Positions 60,021 through 64,000 of a stretch of 64,000 nt of DNA are shown here, piece after piece. Positions within the stretch are counted from its first letter, which is position 1. Every line of letters begins with the position of its first letter. A program made the position numbers and the translations under genes. The notes beneath the pieces were generated by a model. It made no database searches, was not told the DNA's origin, and saw only the letters and a list, made by a program, of their open reading frames with translations. Source of the stretch: Haloechinothrix halophila YIM 93223 (GTDB taxonomy: Bacteria; Actinomycetota; Actinomycetes; Mycobacteriales; Pseudonocardiaceae); assembly GCF_000504245.1 (NCBI RefSeq), contig NZ_KI632509.1, forward strand, positions 743,723 through 807,722. Direction: 5' to 3'.

Positions 60021-60920
60021 ATGATCGAGGCGAAAGGCCTCACCAAGCGTTACGGCGACACCCTCGCCGTCAACGACCTGTCGTTCCAGGCGCGGTCGGG
60101 CACCGTGACCGGCTTCCTCGGGCCGAACGGCGCGGGTAAGTCGACGACGATGCGCATGATCCTCGGCCTCGATCGGCCGACCACGGGCACCGCCACCATC
60201 AACGGCAAGCACTACCACGAGCTGAAGCACCCGCTGCGCACTGTCGGCGCGCTGCTGGACGCCAGGTGGGTGCACCCGAACCGCTCCGCCCGCTCGCACC
60301 TCGCGTGGCTGGCCAAGGCCAACGGCATCAGCAAACGCAGGGTGGACGACGTCCTCGACATCGTGGGCCTGACCAGCGTGGCCGGCAAGCGCGCTGGCGG
60401 GTTCTCGCTCGGCATGTCGCAACGGCTCGGCATCGCGGGCGCGCTGCTCGGCGACCCCGAGGTGCTGCTGTTCGACGAACCGGTGAACGGCCTCGACCCG
60501 GAGGGCATCCTCTGGATGCGCAAGTTCATGCACCGGCTCGCGGACGAGGGCCGCACGGTATTCGTGTCGAGCCACCTGCTCTCCGAGATGTCGCTGACCG
60601 CGAACGACCTGGTCGTCATCGGCAAGGGTGAGCTGGTCGCGCAGAGCAGCACGTCGGACTTCGTCGCCCGCGCCACCGAGCAGGCCGTGCGGGTCCGCTC
60701 ACCGCAGCTGTCGCTGTTCCGCGATGTTCTCGCGGGTGAGAACGCGGGCATGCGCGAGGACGACGGCGGCATCGTCGTGTCCGGAATGGACAGCGAGGCG
60801 ATCGGGGAGCTGGCGGCCAAGCACAGCATCGTGCTGCACGAGCTGAGCCCGCAGCAGGGCTCGCTTGAGCAGGCGTTCATGCACCTCACGGGCGACACCG
60901 TCGAGTACGCCGCCCACTGA
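60021..60920 (+). CDS. ABC transporter ATP-binding protein (BcrA/lantibiotic-resistance type)
   Basis: 299 aa from ATG 60021, preceded by GGGAGAC. Walker A GPNGAGKST, signature FSLGMSQRLGIAGALL, Walker B VLLFDEPVNGLDPEG, switch SSHLLSEM, C-terminal domain ending SLEQAFMHLTGD. A close paralogue of the ATPase at 41284. Together with the permease 50 bp downstream it forms a two-gene exporter, likely under the preceding two-component system (inference from order). Confidence 0.93.
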   Translation: MIEAKGLTKRYGDTLAVNDLSFQARSGTVTGFLGPNGAGKSTTMRMILGLDRPTTGTATINGKHYHELKHPLRTVGALLDARWVHPNRSARSHLAWLAKANGISKRRVDDVLDIVGLTSVAGKRAGGFSLGMSQRLGIAGALLGDPEVLLFDEPVNGLDPEGILWMRKFMHRLADEGRTVFVSSHLLSEMSLTANDLVVIGKGELVAQSSTSDFVARATEQAVRVRSPQLSLFRDVLAGENAGMREDDGGIVVSGMDSEAIGELAAKHSIVLHELSPQQGSLEQAFMHLTGDTVEYAAH

Positions 60921-60970
60921 CCAGCACCGCTCGCACCGGACCACGCACAAGACACGAAAGCTGACACGAC

Positions 60971-61732
60971 ATGACTCTGCTCGCAGTAGAACGGATCAAG
61001 CTGTTCACGACCCGCTCGCCGTGGTGGTGCGCCGCCGTCACGCTGGCCATCGTCATCGGTTTCGCGGCCCTGATGGCGGGCACTGCGGAGAACGACACCT
61101 GGATCAGCGTCGGCAGCTCCCAGTTCGGCTACGGCTTCGGGCTGGCCGTGATCATGGTGCTCGCCGCGCTGTCGATCACCACGGAGTACCGCTTCGGCAC
61201 CATCAAGTCGACGTTCCTCGCCGTGCCGAACCGCCCCGCGGCGCTGCTCGCCAAGACGGGAGTCGTCGCGCTGCTCGCGCTGGTGATCGGCGAGCTCGCC
61301 GCGTTCGGGGCGCTCGGCGTGTCCGCGCTCATGGCGCCATCGGCCGACCTCGCGCTCAACAGCGCCGCCGACTGGAAGCAGGTGGCAGGGGTCGGCATCG
61401 TCTACGCGCTCACCGCCGTCATGGGCGTCGCCGTTGGTGCGCTCATCCGGCACAGCGCTGGGGCGATCTCGGCACTGCTGATCTACGCCGTCGTCGTTGA
61501 GCCGCTGGTCCCGCTGATCCCGCAGTTCGGTGACGACATCTACAAGTGGCTGCCGTTCAACGTCGTCGAGAAGTTCCTCAGCGGCAGCGGCGAGGCACTC
61601 GGCGGTGGCCAGGCCGGCCCGCCGCTGTCGACGTCGACGCTGAGCCCCGCGATGGCGCTGACGTACTTCGCCGGTGTCGCGGCGGTGCTGCTCACCACGG
61701 CGATTCTGGTGGTGCGCAAGCGGGACGCGTGA
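60971..61732 (+). CDS. ABC-2 type exporter permease
   Basis: 253 aa with six membrane helices (WWCAAVTLAIVIGFAALM, LAVIMVLAALSITTEYRFG, VVALLALVIGELAAFGALG, ISALLIYAVVVEPLVPLI, YFAGVAAVLLTTAILVV). The conserved ITTEYRFGTIKSTFLAVPNR loop is the ATPase-coupling element of BcrB-like permeases. Substrate unknown; peptide antibiotic efflux is the family theme. Followed by a terminator. Confidence 0.88.
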   Translation: MTLLAVERIKLFTTRSPWWCAAVTLAIVIGFAALMAGTAENDTWISVGSSQFGYGFGLAVIMVLAALSITTEYRFGTIKSTFLAVPNRPAALLAKTGVVALLALVIGELAAFGALGVSALMAPSADLALNSAADWKQVAGVGIVYALTAVMGVAVGALIRHSAGAISALLIYAVVVEPLVPLIPQFGDDIYKWLPFNVVEKFLSGSGEALGGGQAGPPLSTSTLSPAMALTYFAGVAAVLLTTAILVVRKRDA

Positions 61733-61795
61733 GAACACCCGTCGTGCGCCTTCGGGGTGCGCACGGTGGGTTTCAGGGGGGGGTTCGGGGATAGG

Positions 61796-61828
61796 GAGTC
61801 CGGGTCGCATCGGGGGCGACCCGGACTC
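61796..61828 (+). terminator. Terminator of the two-component/ABC exporter operon
   Basis: GAGTCCGGGTCGC (61796-61808) pairs perfectly with 61816-61828 across a 7-nt loop, 63 bp after the permease stop. Confidence 0.8.
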
Positions 61829-62022
61829 TCACCGTATCGGACTAGTAACGATTCGTGTTCACGATCCGATACCTGCGGTGAGGTCCAATACGACGCTCAG
61901 CGGGCGATCACGGCCGTGACCAACTAGGTTCGAGCTTGTGAGAACACTCACGAACGGCCGACATTGATTCGCTGAGCAGCGAAAATGGAACCGTCCGTCA
62001 TTGAGACGCCTTGGAGGTGACC

Positions 62023-62634
62023 ATGACGGCGACCGAAACACAACAGAGCAGCGATCAGGACACTGCCGCTGAGGACGCTGCTACCGATACCGCGCCGCCA
62101 GGGCAACGCAGCCGGCTGCGCGTCGAACCCACCGCTGGCCTGCAATGGTCGCAGGCGCTGGAACTGCCCCATGCCGCGGCGGACGCCACTCGGCCCGCCG
62201 AGATCCGCAGGGCATACATTCACCGCGCGCCGGAAACGCACGTGCTCGCGCTGTATCGCGATGTCTGCGATGCCGAGGAGCCACGCCCGGATGTGCCAGC
62301 GCCCTGGTGGCTGCGCGCCCTCGCGCGTGGCGACATCGAATCGAGAACCGCTGCGTTCCGGGTCGAGGACAGGATCGCGCAGCTGCTGCTGCCTCGGCCG
62401 GGCTGGGAGTTCGTGCCGTGGGCCGCGGATGGCGAGTCCGGCTACTGGGAGTTCATGCCGTCCGAGCGTGGGCCGTCCGGTTACACGGTGCCGACCACGG
62501 TGCTCAACACCGATCGGCACACCGGCTGGATCGACGTGCTGCCCGCGCATTCGGGGGCGACGCCGGAGCCGATCGCGATCGCTGGTCTCGCGGGGCTGCG
62601 GTCCCGGCTGGGTGAGATCGAGGCCATTCGCTGA
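62023..62634 (+). CDS. Conserved hypothetical protein
   Basis: 203 aa from ATG 62023, preceded by a perfect GGAGGTGA. The N-terminal ~30 residues are disordered, Thr/Asp/Glu-rich; the remainder is a globular alpha/beta protein with several Trp residues (PPWWLRALARGDIE-like and PGWEFVPWA segments). No catalytic motif or membrane segment was recognised. It has no clear operon partner; trmB starts 41 bp downstream. Confidence 0.65.
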   Translation: MTATETQQSSDQDTAAEDAATDTAPPGQRSRLRVEPTAGLQWSQALELPHAAADATRPAEIRRAYIHRAPETHVLALYRDVCDAEEPRPDVPAPWWLRALARGDIESRTAAFRVEDRIAQLLLPRPGWEFVPWAADGESGYWEFMPSERGPSGYTVPTTVLNTDRHTGWIDVLPAHSGATPEPIAIAGLAGLRSRLGEIEAIR

Positions 62635-62675
62635 GGTAGCGCCCGCGGGGGCCGACGTGCCCGCTGGGTAAGGTC

Positions 62676-63398
62676 GTGCTGGTGAGCGGCCAGGAACGAC
62701 CAACCAACGTGGCACACCCGCGCAGCGTGGTCAGCTACGTCAAACGTGGCGGGCGGATGACCGTCGGCCAGCAGCGCGCGTGGCGTGAGCACTGGCCAAC
62801 GCTCGGCAAGGCGGTGTCCGAGCTCGACGGCACGCTGGACGCCGACGCTTGGTTCGGCCGCAAGGCCCCCGTCGTGCTGGAGATCGGCTCCGGCATGGGC
62901 GAGACGACGGCGGAGCTCGCCAAGCGCGAGCCCGACGTCAACTACATCGCCATCGAGGTCTACGACGCAGGGCTCGGCCAGCTCATGCTGCGCGCGGAGA
63001 AGCTGGGCGTCGACAACCTGCGGCTGCTGCACGGCGACGCCGTCGTGCTGCTCACCGAGCATGTCGCGCCCGACTCGCTGGACGTCGTACGGATCTTCTA
63101 CCCGGACCCGTGGCCGAAGAAGCGCCATCACAAGCGGCGGCTGATCCAGCCGGAGTTCATCCGGCTGGTGGCGTCGCGGATTCGGGTCGGCGGCTCGCTG
63201 CATTTGGCGACCGACTGGGAGGATTACGCCGAGCAGATGCGCGATGTCTGCGATGCCGAGCCGCTGCTGCGCAACGTCTACGCCGACGAGCCTGGCGGCT
63301 GGGCGCCGAGGCCGGAGTGGCGGCCGGTCACCAAGTTCGAGTCCCGCGCCGAGCGGGAGGGCAGGGTGTCGCGCGACTTGATCTACGAGCGGCGCTAG
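62676..63398 (+). CDS. trmB: tRNA (guanine46-N7)-methyltransferase
   Basis: 240 aa, GTG start (62676 or 62682). TrmB hallmarks: SVVSYVKRGGRMT near the start, SAM motif VLEIGSGMGETTAELA, the EVYDAGLGQL helix, DSLDVVRIFYPDPWPKKRHHKRRLIQ (the PDPWxKxRHxKRR RNA-binding/catalytic loop), and C-terminal TKFESRAEREG. It methylates G46 of tRNA variable loops using SAM. Length and motifs are complete. Confidence 0.96.
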   Translation: MLVSGQERPTNVAHPRSVVSYVKRGGRMTVGQQRAWREHWPTLGKAVSELDGTLDADAWFGRKAPVVLEIGSGMGETTAELAKREPDVNYIAIEVYDAGLGQLMLRAEKLGVDNLRLLHGDAVVLLTEHVAPDSLDVVRIFYPDPWPKKRHHKRRLIQPEFIRLVASRIRVGGSLHLATDWEDYAEQMRDVCDAEPLLRNVYADEPGGWAPRPEWRPVTKFESRAEREGRVSRDLIYERR

Positions 63399-63449
63399 GC
63401 CAAGCGGCGCTGCGTCTGGGGCGTCGGTAATTTCTGGCAGGATCGAGCC

Positions 63450-64000
63450 ATGCCGCTTCGTTTGTACGCCCCCGCGTTACTACCGTGCGACCGTGACGAT
63501 GAGTGCACCGTCGTGCGCGATGCCGCGCTCGATATCGATGCGACGGGGCGGATCAGCTACGCGGGGCCACGGGCGAACGCGCCGGCACTGAACGACGCCA
63601 CCGTCATCGAGTTGCCCGGCATCCTGCTGCCCGGCCTGATCAACGCGCACGCGCACAGCCCGATGACCGTGCTGCGCGGCATGGGCGGCGACCTGCCGTT
63701 GCTGCGCTGGCTGCGTGAGGTGATCTGGCCAGCCGAGGCGCGCATGGGGCCTGCCGAGATCCACGCGGGCATGGTGCTCGGTTCCGTCGAGATGCTGCGC
63801 CACGGCGTCACCACCAGCGCCGAGATGTACTTCCAGGGCGACCGGGTCGCCGACGCGGTGCTGGCCACCGGTGCACGGGCGGTCATCGGCTGCCCGATCA
63901 TCGACCTGCCAGGCATGGACTGGCGCACCATGATCGCCGAGGTCGACCGCTGGATTGACGCCGACGGCGTGCGGTTCGGGCCCGCTGATCGGATCGAGAT
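63450..64000 (+). CDS. Amidohydrolase (MTA/SAH deaminase or atrazine-chlorohydrolase-like), 3' end outside window
   Basis: From ATG 63450 the frame is open to the end of the window (183 codons, no stop), so the gene runs on. The visible part has the metal-dependent hydrolase opening: GRISYAGP, then LPGILLPGLINAHAHSPM with the first metal HxH, LLRWLREVIWPAEARM and LGSVEMLRHGVTTSAEMY. This is the subgroup I pattern that includes 5-methylthioadenosine/S-adenosylhomocysteine deaminases. Substrate is undecided from the N-terminal half. Starts 51 bp after trmB. Confidence 0.85.
   Translation, partial: MPLRLYAPALLPCDRDDECTVVRDAALDIDATGRISYAGPRANAPALNDATVIELPGILLPGLINAHAHSPMTVLRGMGGDLPLLRWLREVIWPAEARMGPAEIHAGMVLGSVEMLRHGVTTSAEMYFQGDRVADAVLATGARAVIGCPIIDLPGMDWRTMIAEVDRWIDADGVRFGPADRIE

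Noticed and set aside
1-64000. tRNA or rRNA genes and known riboswitch classes
   Set aside because: None recognised by eye; a tRNAscan or Infernal run would be needed to exclude them fully.

Overview
The window is a high-GC actinobacterial chromosome segment. The gene content (FadE5/FadA2/FabG4/HtdX fatty-acid enzymes, GTP-dependent PEP carboxykinase, DUF3558 lipoprotein, 13E12-type HNH protein, ECF41 sigma factor, TipA-type MerR regulator, many GTG starts) points to the Pseudonocardiales (Amycolatopsis/Saccharomonospora-like). The family assignment is inference; no rRNA or tRNA gene was seen to confirm it.

1-13 kb is a mosaic of short, mostly single-gene units: a 5'-truncated ECF41 sigma factor, a 13E12/DUF222 HNH protein with a LexA-like box, three methyltransferases, a luciferase-like oxidoreductase, a complete IS3-family element with 3-bp target duplication, a TetR/SMR efflux pair with two tandem palindromic operators, a GNAT acetyltransferase, a tautomerase-like protein, a flavin oxidoreductase, a VOC protein and an SLC13 dicarboxylate transporter. 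13-28 kb carries an atypical LuxR regulator, FadE5, a cupin gene flanked by inverted arrays of a 21-bp repeat, a large secreted PQQ-type sugar dehydrogenase, a VanW/YoaR-type envelope protein, a GroES-like protein, a beta-helix-like membrane protein and a polar amino-acid ABC transporter.

28-41 kb is metabolic: an M20 peptidase, a branched-chain 2-oxoacid dehydrogenase operon (E1alpha-E1beta-E2), FxsA, two adjacent SCP2-like lipid-binding proteins, a TetR regulator, and the HtdX-FabG4/FadA2 block. A shared operator of the type TTACT-N4-AGTAA (or CTACT-N4-AGTAG) lies before fadE5, between the SCP2 and tetR genes, and between fabG4 and fadA2. This suggests one lipid regulon controlled by the local TetR protein.

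41-53 kb holds two ABC exporter pairs, a DUF3558 lipoprotein, a TipAL-like MerR regulator with its operator and internal TipAS start, a stand-alone AAA ATPase, a secreted tripeptidyl-aminopeptidase-type hydrolase and pckG. 53-64 kb holds a DUF6802-like acidic repeat protein, a compact dynamin-GrpE-like-dynamin operon (the least understood unit here), a NarL-type two-component system followed by an ABC exporter, a conserved hypothetical gene, trmB and a 3'-truncated amidohydrolase.

Non-coding structure is unusually rich. There are intergenic arrays with a 21/22-bp period in five places, a perfect 48-bp palindrome with a related copy 18 kb away, a long inverted repeat at 33.7 kb, and several strong terminator hairpins.
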